Shown here piece after piece: positions 15,849 to 24,417 of a stretch of 63,672 nt of DNA. The stretch's first letter is position 1. Each line of letters begins with the position of its first letter. The position numbers were made by a program, and so were the translations under genes. Location of the stretch: contig JAEWYO010000012.1 in assembly GCA_023395595.1 (NCBI GenBank), positions 1 to 63,672 on the forward strand. The letters are read 5' to 3'. The stretch is from Bacillota bacterium. GTDB taxonomy: Bacteria; Bacillota; Clostridia; Christensenellales; CAG-138. Below the pieces are notes generated by a model. That model was not told the origin of the DNA. It saw only the letters and a list, made by a program, of their open reading frames with translations, and did no database searches.

Positions 15849-17591
15849 TCAATACACCTTGCGCTTGACGTAGGTCGTGTGCAGGATGTGATGCGCTTTG
15901 TGCGAACCCGGCTTCTCAAGATACGTATCATACAGTTCCTTGATGAAGGGGTTCTCGTGGCTCTTGCGGAGCTTCATCGCCTTGTCCTGGCCATAGAGTC
16001 CCGCCGCACGCTCGGCACGCAGATCGTGGAAATTGCGCACTTCACCCGGCTGGTGGGGTTGTCCGCCGCCGTTGACGCAGCCGCCCGGGCAGGCCATGAC
16101 TTCGATGAAGTGATAGTCCGCTTCGCCTTTTCTAACCATTTCGAGGAGCTGGAAGGCGTTCTCCGTGCCGCTGGTAACCGCGACGCGGACCTTGGTTCCC
16201 GCGAGGTCATATTCCGCTTCCTTGCAGCCTTCCACGCCGCGCACTGCTGTGAAGTCCACATTATCCAGCGCTTTACCTGTGACGATTTCGGCTACGGTAC
16301 GAAGTGCCGCTTCCATCACGCCGCCGGTCGCGCCGAAGATGTGTCCCGCGCCGGACGCAACGCCCAGCATCGGATCAAAGTCTTCGTCCGGCAGGTCGGT
16401 GAAGCGAATGCCCGCGCGCTTGATCATGTTTGCAAGTTCGCGCGTGGTGAGCGAAACATCGACATCCGGCACGCCGGCTGCGGCTTCGTTGTCACGCGTG
16501 CACTCAAATTTCTTCGCGGTGCAGGGCATGATCGACACAACGAACAGATCTTTCGGATCGATATTCATCTTTTCGGCGTAATAGGTTTTCACCAGCGCGC
16601 CAAACATCTGCTGCGGGCTCTTGCAGCTGGACAGATTCTCGGTCATCTCCGGGAAATAGTATTCACAGAATTTGACCCAGCCCGGCGAGCAGGAAGTGAT
16701 CATCGGCAGCTTGCCGCCGTTTTGCAGGCGGTGGAGCAGCTCGGTTCCCTCTTCCATGATGGTGACATCCGCGGCAAAGTCCACGTCGAACACTTTGTCA
16801 AAGCCGAGGCGGCGGAGCGCTGCGGCAAGCTTGCCCTGCACATTGGTGCCAATCGGCATGCCGAAGCATTCGCCGAGCTGCACACGCACGGAGGGAGCGG
16901 GTGCCACGATAACATGCTTTGTCTTGTCCGCAAGGGCATCCCAGACGATATGGGTGTCGTCACGCTCGGTCAGCGCGCTGGTCGGGCAGACGGAGATGCA
17001 CTGTCCGCAGTTGATGCAGCTCGTGTCGTTGAGCGCCATATCAAACGCGCTGCCAACGTGGGTGTCAAAGCCGCGCTCGTTGGTGCCGATGACGGCGACA
17101 TGCTGGTTGTGTTTGCAGACCGCGACGCAGCGGCGGCAGAGGATGCATTTGCTATTGTCGCGCACAAGGTGCGGCGCGCTGCGCTCATACTGGGGCTTGA
17201 GGTCTTCGTTGCCCATGTACTTGTACTGATCCACGCCATATTCGCGCGCAAGGGTTTGCAGTTCGCAATCCGTGCTGCGATCACAGCTCAGACAGTCCAT
17301 GCGGTGGTTGCTCAGGATGAGCTCCAGCGTGGTCTTTCTTGCGTCGCGCAGACCCGGCGTATTGGTTTGAATCTCCATGCCGTCGGCAACCTTCTGTACA
17401 CAGGCGGCTGCGTGACCGCGCACGCCCGTCGCTTGCACGAGGCAGATACGGCAGGCCGCGATGGCATTGATCTCGCGAAGGTAGCAAAGCGTGGGGATCT
17501 TGACCCCCGCGACATGCGCCGCCTCCAGAATGGTTGCATCGGCGGGAACCTTTGTTTCGATCCCGTTAATCTTGACTGTTACCTGATCCAT
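15849..17591 (-). CDS. hydA: [FeFe]-hydrogenase catalytic subunit HydA (bifurcating, group A type)
   Basis: A 580-residue catalytic subunit. In order it has an N-terminal 2Fe-2S domain (CYLREINAIAACRICLVQ), the His-ligated 4Fe-4S domain (HRMDCLSCDRSTDC), two 4Fe-4S clusters (CILCRRCVAVCK and CINCGQCISVCP), the H-cluster domain, and a C-terminal small-subunit-like tail. The H-cluster motifs are TSCSPGW, MPCTAKKFE and ACPGGCVNGGG. It reduces protons to H2, or oxidises H2, using NADH and ferredoxin through HydB and HydC. The L1 motif has Ser where classic enzymes have a second Cys (TSCCP). It is the last gene of the operon, 12 bp after hydB, and has a strong ribosome site AAGGAGG. Confidence 0.96.
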   Translation of the reverse strand: MDQVTVKINGIETKVPADATILEAAHVAGVKIPTLCYLREINAIAACRICLVQATGVRGHAAACVQKVADGMEIQTNTPGLRDARKTTLELILSNHRMDCLSCDRSTDCELQTLAREYGVDQYKYMGNEDLKPQYERSAPHLVRDNSKCILCRRCVAVCKHNQHVAVIGTNERGFDTHVGSAFDMALNDTSCINCGQCISVCPTSALTERDDTHIVWDALADKTKHVIVAPAPSVRVQLGECFGMPIGTNVQGKLAAALRRLGFDKVFDVDFAADVTIMEEGTELLHRLQNGGKLPMITSCSPGWVKFCEYYFPEMTENLSSCKSPQQMFGALVKTYYAEKMNIDPKDLFVVSIMPCTAKKFECTRDNEAAAGVPDVDVSLTTRELANMIKRAGIRFTDLPDEDFDPMLGVASGAGHIFGATGGVMEAALRTVAEIVTGKALDNVDFTAVRGVEGCKEAEYDLAGTKVRVAVTSGTENAFQLLEMVRKGEADYHFIEVMACPGGCVNGGGQPHQPGEVRNFHDLRAERAAGLYGQDKAMKLRKSHENPFIKELYDTYLEKPGSHKAHHILHTTYVKRKVY

Positions 17592-17603
17592 GTTCCTGCC
17601 TCC

Positions 17604-19397
17604 TTACTTCTTGGAAATGGCGCTGAACTTGCAGTTTTCCATGCACGCGCCGCATTTGATGCACTTGCTCTGATCGATGACGTGCGGCTCCTTCACCTTG
17701 CCGGCGATGCAGCTGACCGGGCACTTGCGCGCGCAAAGCGTGCAGCCGGTGCACTTGTTTGGATCGATCACGTATTGCAGGAGCTTCTTGCAAACGCCTG
17801 CCGGGCAGCGCTTCTCCACCACGTGCGCCTCATACTCTTCGCGGAAATACTTCAGCGTGGAGAGTACGGGGTTCGGCGCGGTCTGGCCGAGGCCGCAGAG
17901 CGCGTTGTTCATGATATAGTGGCACAGCTCTTCCATCTTGTCGAGATCTTCGAGCGTGCCGTTGCCTTCGGTGATCTTGTTGAGCATCTCCAGCAGGCGG
18001 CGCGTGCCGATGCGGCAGGGGGTGCATTTGCCGCAGCTCTCGTCCACGGTGAACTCCAGGAAGAAACGCGCAACGTCGACCATGCAGTTGTCTTCGTCCA
18101 TGACGATGAGACCGCCGCTGCCCATCATGGAGCCGATGGCCTTGAGGTTTTCATAATCGATCGGCGTGTCGAGGTGCTCCGTAGGGATGCATCCGCCCGA
18201 AGGGCCGCCGGTCTGCGCGGCCTTGAACTTCTTGCCGCCGGGGATGCCGCCGCCGATTTCGAAAAGAATCTGGCGCAGCGTCGTGCCCATCGGGATTTCG
18301 ACAAGGCCGGTGTTGTTGATCTTGCCGCCGAGCGCAAACACCTTCGTGCCCTTGCTGCACTCCGTGCCCATCGAGGAGAACCATTCCGGCCCCTGCACGA
18401 TGATTTGCGGGATGTTGGCGAGGGTTTCAACGTTGTTGATGATCGTGGGCTTACCAAAGAGACCCTTGACCGCCGGGAACGGGGGTTTGTTGCGCGGTTC
18501 GCCGCGGTTGCCTTCGATGCTGGTCATCAGCGCGGTTTCTTCGCCGCAGACAAACGCGCCCGCGCCGAGGCGGATGTCAATGTCAAAGCTGAAATCCGTG
18601 CCGAAGATGTTTTTACCGAGCAGGCCATATTCGCGTGCCTGTGCGATTGCGATCTTCAGGCGTTTGACCGCGATGGGGTACTCCGCGCGGACATAGATAT
18701 AGCCGTGCGTACCACCGATGGCATAGCCCGCGATGGCCATCGCTTCCAGCACCGCATGCGGGTCGCCTTCGAGCACGGAGCGATCCATGAATGCGCCGGG
18801 GTCGCCCTCGTCCGCGTTGCAGATGACAAATTTCTCATCCGCCGCGTTGTTGGCGGCAAACTGCCATTTTGTGCCGGTCGGAAAACCCGCGCCGCCGCGT
18901 CCACGCAAGCCGCTGGCTTTGATCAGGTCGATCACCTGCTGCGGGGTCATCTCGGTGAGGGCTTTGCCCAGCGCGAGATAGCCGTCCAGCGCGATGTATT
19001 CGTCGATCTCTTCAGGGTTGATCACGCCGCAGTTGCGCAGCGCGATGCGCTTCTGGCTCTTATAAAACGGTGTTTCCGAGAGCGAGGTCACGCCATGCGG
19101 CATGTCTTCGGTCTTGGGGTTATACACAAGGCGCTCGACGGGACGGCCTTTGAGCAGGTGCTCGCTGACGATCTCCGTGACATCCTCTTCCGTGACGCGG
19201 CTATAGAATGTGCCTTCGGGGTAGACGATCATGATGGGACCCAGCGCGCAGAGGCCGAAGCAACCGGTCTGGACAACCTTGATCTCCTCGTCGAGACCCT
19301 GTTTTTTGAGTTCATTTTCGAGATGCTCGCGAATCGCGGGGCTGCCGCTGGATGTGCAGCCGGTGCCGCCGCAGACTAATACATGTGAACGAATCAT
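17604..19397 (-). CDS. hydB: NADH-binding hydrogenase subunit HydB (NuoF-like)
   Basis: A 597-residue NuoF-type flavoprotein. The first 95 residues form a thioredoxin-like 2Fe-2S domain (CGGTGCTSSG and CFGLCALGP). The NADH/FMN core follows (GLRGRGGAGFPTGTKW, GDPGAFMDRSVLEGDPHA), then an SLBB domain, the NuoF 4Fe-4S site (SCGKCTPCRIGTRR with a later C), and two added 4Fe-4S clusters (CTGCTLCARKCP, CIKCGACMENCK). It oxidises NADH and passes electrons towards HydA and ferredoxin. This architecture is the one seen in the electron-bifurcating HydABC complex. It lies directly before hydA. Confidence 0.96.
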   Translation of the reverse strand: MIRSHVLVCGGTGCTSSGSPAIREHLENELKKQGLDEEIKVVQTGCFGLCALGPIMIVYPEGTFYSRVTEEDVTEIVSEHLLKGRPVERLVYNPKTEDMPHGVTSLSETPFYKSQKRIALRNCGVINPEEIDEYIALDGYLALGKALTEMTPQQVIDLIKASGLRGRGGAGFPTGTKWQFAANNAADEKFVICNADEGDPGAFMDRSVLEGDPHAVLEAMAIAGYAIGGTHGYIYVRAEYPIAVKRLKIAIAQAREYGLLGKNIFGTDFSFDIDIRLGAGAFVCGEETALMTSIEGNRGEPRNKPPFPAVKGLFGKPTIINNVETLANIPQIIVQGPEWFSSMGTECSKGTKVFALGGKINNTGLVEIPMGTTLRQILFEIGGGIPGGKKFKAAQTGGPSGGCIPTEHLDTPIDYENLKAIGSMMGSGGLIVMDEDNCMVDVARFFLEFTVDESCGKCTPCRIGTRRLLEMLNKITEGNGTLEDLDKMEELCHYIMNNALCGLGQTAPNPVLSTLKYFREEYEAHVVEKRCPAGVCKKLLQYVIDPNKCTGCTLCARKCPVSCIAGKVKEPHVIDQSKCIKCGACMENCKFSAISKK

Positions 19398-19412
19398 TGG
19401 TTACTCCTCCGC

Positions 19413-19778
19413 TTATTTCTCACCGATCGTGTATTCGTAAACGGGCTTGCCGCCCTTGATGTGTTCGCTGACAATCTGCTTTGCCTTTTCGGGCGTCATC
19501 TTCACATAGGTGACCTTCTCTTTGCCCGCTTCAAACACTTCCACGATGGGCTCAAGGCGGCAAATGCCGATGCAGCCCGTCTGCGAAACGGTTGCTTTCT
19601 CGCTCACACCCTGCTTTTCGACCTCTTCCACAAGTGCGCTGAGCACCGGGCGTGCGCCTGCCGCTATGCCGCAAGTCGCCATGCCGACGACGATACGGAT
19701 TTCGTTGTGCCCTTCGCGGAGCGCAACCTTCCCCTTGCTTCTCTCGCGAATCTCTGCCAATTCCTGCAATGATTTCAT
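19413..19778 (-). CDS. Thioredoxin-like 2Fe-2S ferredoxin
   Basis: A 121-residue protein with four cysteines spaced as in NuoE-type 2Fe-2S domains (ATCGIAAGA and QTGCIGICRLEP). It is 15 bp before hydB and probably serves as an accessory electron carrier of the hydrogenase; comparable genes accompany HydB and HydA in Thermotoga and clostridia. It is shorter than HydC and lacks its helical N-terminal domain. The ribosome site is GAGGAAGGAAC. Confidence 0.88.
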   Translation of the reverse strand: MKSLQELAEIRERSKGKVALREGHNEIRIVVGMATCGIAAGARPVLSALVEEVEKQGVSEKATVSQTGCIGICRLEPIVEVFEAGKEKVTYVKMTPEKAKQIVSEHIKGGKPVYEYTIGEK

Positions 19779-19943
19779 GTTCTTCGTTCCTTCCTCACTG
19801 ATGATAATCCAAAGATTGATCCATAAGTTTCTGCTGCTTCCGCCGGACTGCCGCCCGCACGGTGCTGTATGAAAAAAGCAATTCTGCTGATGCTTGGCGT
19901 GTTTTGCCCGCTTGAACGGGTGAAAGCTCTTTTGGTTGCCTGG

Positions 19944-20489
19944 CTAAACTTGCGTTTCCTGCAAATATTCTCTCGCCCAGGCGAGTACATCGGGGCTATT
20001 CAGCGGAATCTCGTCTCCCAAAACCTCCCGCATCTCGCTGGTGCTCAGGCGCTGTTCTCCTGCTTCGGTACGATAGGCATAGGTCAGCGCGAGATCCGGG
20101 TTGCCCTGTATGAGAGTGAGTATCGTCTCGACAATGTCGCCTAGCGGTTCGCAGTCCACATGCGCGGTGTCAAACGTTGAACGCACGGTGGTTCCGTGCG
20201 CATCCCCTTCGCGCTGTGCCTGTTGCGAGACCAGCGAGAACGTTCCGCCCGTCTGCTCCGCCGCCATCTTAAACAGCGGCAGCCCCATGCCGACTTTTCT
20301 CGTCGTGCGCGTGGTGGTGAAAGGGTTTGCGGCCTGTGCCGCAAACGCGGGGCTCATGCCTGTTCCGTCATCGCTGATCTGGATCGTGAGCCAGCTACCA
20401 GCCCGCGTGAGCAAAATCTCCAAGTGTTTGGCGTTGGCTTTGATCGAATTCTGCGCAAGATCGAGGATGTTCAGCGAGAGTTCTTTCAT
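19944..20489 (-). CDS. HATPase-domain protein of the hydrogenase operon (kinase-like ATPase)
   Basis: A 181-residue protein consisting of a GHKL ATPase fold: N-box LNILDLAQNSIKANA, G1 box SDDGTGM and G2 box GMGLPLFKMAAEQTGG. There is no phospho-acceptor (HisKA) domain and no membrane segment. It could phosphorylate, or bind in an ATP-dependent way, a partner in the same operon. Its ATG overlaps the PHP gene stop by 4 bp. A 165-bp gap without a clear gene separates it from the ferredoxin gene. Confidence 0.82.
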   Translation of the reverse strand: MKELSLNILDLAQNSIKANAKHLEILLTRAGSWLTIQISDDGTGMSPAFAAQAANPFTTTRTTRKVGMGLPLFKMAAEQTGGTFSLVSQQAQREGDAHGTTVRSTFDTAHVDCEPLGDIVETILTLIQGNPDLALTYAYRTEAGEQRLSTSEMREVLGDEIPLNSPDVLAWAREYLQETQV

Positions 20490-21238
20490 ATATTACCTCC
20501 GCGCTGTCCGCTCAGGTAATCGATCAATCGATCGCGCACCTCTTGCGCATTTGCTCCGCTTTCGCAGGGCAGATTGATTGCATACCCCGGCTCGGCAATC
20601 TCGCGGATGCTGTGCGCGTCCGAGGAGACGATTGCGCGCTTTGCCTGCAAAGCCGGATACTTCTCGGCGAGTTTGACAAGGTTTGCCGCATCCTTGACCT
20701 CGATGGTCGGAAAGTCCGGTTCCTCCGGCACGCCGCCGAGGGTGGAGAGCAGGCCGTTTGCCTCACGGTCGATATGCGCGGGAATTGCGATACCGCGAAA
20801 CTCTCTGCATAATTGCGCCGCTTCGTCAAGCGGAAGTGTTGTCGCGTTGATGAGGAGATTCTCCTCCTCGCCGCAGGGTTCGTCGTTCTCGTCGATCAAA
20901 AGCTGTCTGCCGAAGATCTCCGGCCGGTTTTTGATCTTGATGCGTCTATGATCCACCGCCTCGGAAAAAGCGGTTGCATCCGATAGGGTGCGAAAGAGGC
21001 ACAACAGGTGCACATCTTCGCTTGTAGTGAGCTCCATGCCCGCAACCGGCACCACGTCGTATTGTTCGCACGCGGCGAAGAACGAGGCGCAATTGCCACA
21101 AGTGTTGTGGTCGCTCAGCGCAACAATCGCGAGTCCGTTGAGCTTGGCGATGCCCGCGATGTTTCCCGGCGTCATCTCCTCCTCCGCGCAGGGCGAGAGA
21201 CAAGAGTGGATGTGCAGGTCGCAGTAAAACGCGCTCAT
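20486..21238 (-). CDS. PHP-domain metal-dependent phosphoesterase-like protein
   Basis: A 250-residue protein. Metal ligands of the PHP fold are evident: DLHIHSCLSP near the N-terminus, LSDHNT, and further His/Asp motifs (IPAHIDREA, SSDAHSIREI). It probably hydrolyses a phosphoester, substrate unknown. It is translationally coupled on both sides (4-bp overlaps with the DRTGG and HATPase genes). PHP proteins of this type recur in hydrogenase sensory clusters. Confidence 0.85.
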   Translation of the reverse strand: MSAFYCDLHIHSCLSPCAEEEMTPGNIAGIAKLNGLAIVALSDHNTCGNCASFFAACEQYDVVPVAGMELTTSEDVHLLCLFRTLSDATAFSEAVDHRRIKIKNRPEIFGRQLLIDENDEPCGEEENLLINATTLPLDEAAQLCREFRGIAIPAHIDREANGLLSTLGGVPEEPDFPTIEVKDAANLVKLAEKYPALQAKRAIVSSDAHSIREIAEPGYAINLPCESGANAQEVRDRLIDYLSGQRGGNI

Positions 21239-21561
21239 AGTAGGCGGCTGATTTCGGATGCGAGCGCAAAGGCCGACGATTCACTGCCAAGAAGGTTGAT
21301 CTCTTTCTGCTCCGCCAGCGTTGCAACCCCCGCATCCGGCACGACGCCTTCGCAGAGAATCACACAGCTCACATCTGTGAGCGTTGCAACCGCGATGATG
21401 TTGGGGTTGCTCATGATGGTCAGCCATGCGTCGTCCGCTTCGGCTTTGCCCATCACCCAGCTCAAAAGATCGCCCGCGTATCCGCCGCGTACTTGCCTTT
21501 CGCCTTGCGGCATGGCAAACGCGGTTAGATTGAGCGCTTCTTTCAGGCCGAGCACCGTCAT
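21235..21561 (-). CDS. DRTGG-domain-like small protein (copy 1)
   Basis: A 108-residue protein with the fold signature of DRTGG-type domains (NIIAVATLTDVSCVILCEGVVPDAGVATLAEQKEINLL), a predicted small-molecule-binding domain. The ATG at 21561 overlaps the stop of the sensory hydrogenase gene by 4 bp; the longer frame starts inside that gene. The other DRTGG gene of the operon (23441-23797) is a distant paralogue. It may bind a nucleotide and relay a signal between the sensory hydrogenase and the ATPase proteins (inference). Confidence 0.7.
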   Translation of the reverse strand: MTVLGLKEALNLTAFAMPQGERQVRGGYAGDLLSWVMGKAEADDAWLTIMSNPNIIAVATLTDVSCVILCEGVVPDAGVATLAEQKEINLLGSESSAFALASEISRLL

Positions 21562-22847
21562 TTCTGTTCCTCCTCGGGACACTTGACCAACTCCTGAATC
21601 CGTTCGCGCATGTAGACGATGCACTCGTCCACGCTGCGCCCGCCGAGTACGACGTCTTCGGCAAACGCGCGGCACGTCGGTGCGCCGCAGGAGCCGCAGT
21701 CCAGCGCAGGCAGAGAACTCGCAAGAGCTTCAATCTCGCTCATCTTCTGCATCGCTGTGGTCAAATCATCGTCAAATTTTCCAACCGGTCGATACTCAAG
21801 GTCTTTCGGGAAGAGAATTTCTTCCGGATAGCCTTCGTTATCGTCCTTCTCCAATCGATTCTGCGATACTGGCAAATAGCGTCTGAGCGCCTGTAACCGT
21901 ACCCGCGCGATGTATGGATTTTCCACCGTCGCAACCCCACCGACACAACCGCCGGGGCACGCGTTGAGCTCTACAAACTGCAGCATCGGAAAATGCCCGG
22001 TCTCGATTTCGTCCAGCACGCGGATGACGTTTTCGATCCCGTCCGCAGCCAGATACTTGTCGTTGAAGAGCGCGCTTGCCTCTCCGCCCGTGCTGGCCCA
22101 GCTCATGCCAATCATGCCGCTCTGGCTGACCGCCTTGGGGGCAACGTTTTTCTTCATCACGGCGATGAGCTTGAAGTAGACATCACTCATTGAAACGACA
22201 TAGTCCACATGGCTCTTTTCGCCAAGAAATCCATTTTTCACATAGCTCGCTTTAGCCGGGCACGGAGAGATGAACACCACCGCGATATCCTCCGGCTTGA
22301 GCTCCGGGTGTTTCGTCATCGCCTCTTGGCGCGCCATCTTGCCCGCAAGCTCGATGGGCGGCATCATCGGAATCACATGGTCGCACAGATATGGAAAGCG
22401 CAGCGTGATCAGGCGAACGACCACGGGGCAGGCGGAGTTGATCAGAGGATAGCTGATGTTCTCCTCGCGCATGTAGCGGCGCGTATATTCCGTGACGATT
22501 TCTGCGGCGCGGGCTACCTCAAACACATCGTCAAAACCGATGTCGAGTAGCCCCTGGAGCACATAGTCCACATCGTCGAGATCCACAAACTGCCCATAAA
22601 ACGAGGGCGCAGGCAGCGCAATGCGGTATTTCTTCGTGTCAATGTCTTCAAAACGGTCGAAATTCGCCTTCTTCGCCTGATAGGGGCAACGGCGGATGCA
22701 TTCGCCGCAGTCGATGCAAACATCCGAATTGATCACTGCGTGCCCGTCGCGAATGCGGATGGCTTCGGTCGGACAACGCTTGAGGCAGTTGGTACAGCCC
22801 TTGCATTTTTCGATATCGAGCGAAACCGAATGTTTGTATTGCTTCAT
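21558..22847 (-). CDS. Putative sensory [FeFe]-hydrogenase (HydS-like)
   Basis: A 429-residue protein. Two N-terminal 4Fe-4S clusters (CKGCTNCLKRCP, CIDCGECIRRCP) precede an H-cluster domain and a C-terminal Fe-S domain (DCGSCGAPTCRAFAED). The H-cluster motifs are altered but keep the cluster cysteines: NSACPVV, SPCPAKASY and NACPGGCVGG. In comparison with HydA the L1 segment has Ala-Cys-Pro in place of Cys-Ser-Pro. These changes are typical of group C/D putative sensory hydrogenases rather than productive enzymes. No PAS domain is visible. The start is the ATG at 22847; an upstream frame to 22967 has no ribosome site. It probably reports H2 or redox state to the neighbouring ATPase, DRTGG and PHP proteins. 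Confidence 0.85.
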   Translation of the reverse strand: MKQYKHSVSLDIEKCKGCTNCLKRCPTEAIRIRDGHAVINSDVCIDCGECIRRCPYQAKKANFDRFEDIDTKKYRIALPAPSFYGQFVDLDDVDYVLQGLLDIGFDDVFEVARAAEIVTEYTRRYMREENISYPLINSACPVVVRLITLRFPYLCDHVIPMMPPIELAGKMARQEAMTKHPELKPEDIAVVFISPCPAKASYVKNGFLGEKSHVDYVVSMSDVYFKLIAVMKKNVAPKAVSQSGMIGMSWASTGGEASALFNDKYLAADGIENVIRVLDEIETGHFPMLQFVELNACPGGCVGGVATVENPYIARVRLQALRRYLPVSQNRLEKDDNEGYPEEILFPKDLEYRPVGKFDDDLTTAMQKMSEIEALASSLPALDCGSCGAPTCRAFAEDVVLGGRSVDECIVYMRERIQELVKCPEEEQK

Positions 22848-23007
22848 GCGCGCGTTCTTCGCCTTTCCGCTGACCCGCCAAGATCCGGCGCCGTTGCCGG
22901 GAGCCTGTCTGCGTTTTCGTCCGGCTCGCGTTGGAAAAGCCCTTCGCGCGCCATGTGTATGCGGCATAGTGAATGATCGTGAGTTCTTTTGAGAATCGAT
23001 GTGTGTC

Positions 23008-23448
23008 TTATGCTTGTTTTGCTGTATTGATATAGACCTTCATGGTCACGGTCGTACCCTTTTTGAGCACGGTGTCGATCTTCATTTCGTCGGTATAGCG
23101 CTTCATATTCGGCAGCCCCATGCCAGCGCCAAACCCCAACGCGCGGATATTGTCCGGCGCGGTGGAATAGCCTTCCTGCATCGCGAGGTCGATGTCTGGT
23201 ATGCCCGGCCCGCTGTCCGCGAGGATGATCGTGATGCAATCCTTGTCCACATAGACATCGGCGCTGCCACCGCGCGCATGCACAACCATATTGATTTCGC
23301 CTTCATACATAGCGATGGATACCCGGCGGATCGTCTCCGCGTCAAACCCGAGCTGACGCAGCTTGCGCTTGACCTCGACCGACGCAGCGCCCGCCGAAGT
23401 AAAGTTGTCTCCGTCAACATCGTAATGGAACCGAAGCGCCTCAGCCAT
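23008..23448 (-). CDS. Anti-sigma-factor-like ATPase of the hydrogenase operon
   Basis: A 146-residue protein with an RsbW/SpoIIAB-like GHKL ATPase fold (YEGEINMVVHA N-box, LADSGPGIPD G1, GFGAGMGLPNMKRYTDEM G2). In other systems such kinases bind sigma or anti-sigma antagonists; here it more likely works with the DRTGG proteins. The ATG at 23448 overlaps the DRTGG gene stop by 8 bp. About 160 bp separate it from the sensory hydrogenase gene. Confidence 0.82.
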   Translation of the reverse strand: MAEALRFHYDVDGDNFTSAGAASVEVKRKLRQLGFDAETIRRVSIAMYEGEINMVVHARGGSADVYVDKDCITIILADSGPGIPDIDLAMQEGYSTAPDNIRALGFGAGMGLPNMKRYTDEMKIDTVLKKGTTVTMKVYINTAKQA

Positions 23449-23797
23449 TGGCGCAGGCCTCATTCCCGAGCCCGCTTGCGTAGAGCTTGCCGCAGGCTTC
23501 ATACATCCGGCTGCCGCTGGCAAGCACGCAGATGTGATGTTCCCTGGCTAGATCCAGCATGTCCGGCGTTGGACGCTTGCTGCGGACAAACACGATGCAG
23601 CGCATGTCCATCATCATGGCGGTACGAATCACCTGCGGGTTGACCAACCCCGTGACCAGTACTCCCTGATCCTTGACATACGCCAACACGTCGCTCATCA
23701 TGTCGCTTCCGCAAGCGCTCTGCACCTCTTCGTCGAGCTGAGCCTCTCCGCAGAGCACATCCGCACCGAGCAGCGATGCGATTTCACGAATCTTCAT
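23441..23797 (-). CDS. DRTGG-domain protein (copy 2)
   Basis: A 118-residue protein starting MKIREIASLLGADVLCGE, the standard opening of the DRTGG proteins found beside hydrogenases, followed by SDVLAYVKDQGVLVTGL and MRCIVFVRSKRP. The DRTGG domain was named after a motif in pyruvate-kinase- and CBS-linked proteins and is thought to bind a ligand. The start is the ATG at 23797; the stop overlaps the ATPase gene. It follows hydC after 66 bp. Confidence 0.8.
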   Translation of the reverse strand: MKIREIASLLGADVLCGEAQLDEEVQSACGSDMMSDVLAYVKDQGVLVTGLVNPQVIRTAMMMDMRCIVFVRSKRPTPDMLDLAREHHICVLASGSRMYEACGKLYASGLGNEACANG

Positions 23798-23863
23798 TCG
23801 ATTCCGTCCCTTCGTTCGGGTTCCATCGAGCCAAACAGAACGCGCCCACACAGGGCGGGTTAC

Positions 23864-24358
23864 TTAGTTGTATTTTGCCAGAATGCCCTTGATGTCCGCG
23901 GGAACAAGACGGCCGTAGACGTCCTCATCCACCACGATGACCGGGGCAAGGCCGCAGCAGCCGAGACAGCGCGTGGCTTCCAGCGTGAACACGCCGTCGC
24001 CCGTGGTGCCGCCTGCTTTGACGCCAAGCTGTTTTTCGAGTTCTTCGAGGATATTCTGCGCGCCCTTGACATAGCAAGCCGTGCCGAGGCAGACCGCAAC
24101 GCGGTGTTTGCCGGTGGGATTGAGCGAGAACTGCGCATAGAACGTGACAACCTGATAGACTTCTTCCAGCGAAATGCCAAGACCTTCTGCAATCTTGGTT
24201 TGCACTTCGATAGGCAGATAGCCATAGAGCTCCTGCGCCTGCTGGAGCACGGGCATCAACGCGCCCGGAACATCCTTGTTGTCCGCGATGATCTGTAAAA
24301 GCTGTTTTTCCTGCTCCTGCGTTCCGCGAAAGGGAACGACAGTTTTCTGCTTTGCCAT
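23864..24358 (-). CDS. hydC: NuoE-like hydrogenase subunit HydC
   Basis: A 164-residue NuoE-type protein: a helical N-terminal domain followed by a thioredoxin-like 2Fe-2S domain with CLGTACYVKGA and CLGCCGLAPV. It is the third core subunit of the bifurcating hydrogenase and transfers electrons between HydB and the rest. It is first in the operon, so it is separated from hydB and hydA by the whole sensory module. The ribosome site GAGGAGG lies just after a terminator-like hairpin in the leader. Confidence 0.93.
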   Translation of the reverse strand: MAKQKTVVPFRGTQEQEKQLLQIIADNKDVPGALMPVLQQAQELYGYLPIEVQTKIAEGLGISLEEVYQVVTFYAQFSLNPTGKHRVAVCLGTACYVKGAQNILEELEKQLGVKAGGTTGDGVFTLEATRCLGCCGLAPVIVVDEDVYGRLVPADIKGILAKYN

Positions 24359-24381
24359 AATCTTCCTCCTCGGCGTGATTC

Positions 24382-24403
24382 AAAAACCCGGCAAAAGGCC
24401 GGT
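24382..24403 (-). terminator. Terminator-like hairpin in the hydrogenase operon leader
   Basis: On the minus strand CCGGC, CTTTT, GCCGG is followed directly by GTTTTTG. It lies between the predicted -10 and the hydC ribosome site, only a few bases after the predicted start of transcription. It could attenuate transcription, or be a weak stem. The stem is only 5 bp. Confidence 0.4.
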
Positions 24404-24417
24404 CTAAGCCAAGGTGA

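Noticed and set aside
15879..19379. A plus-strand open frame of more than 1100 codons opposite the hydrogenase genes
   Set aside because: It is antisense to hydA and hydB, which have complete catalytic motifs, ribosome sites and operon structure. Long mirror frames are expected in GC-rich coding DNA, and the peptide shows no domain.
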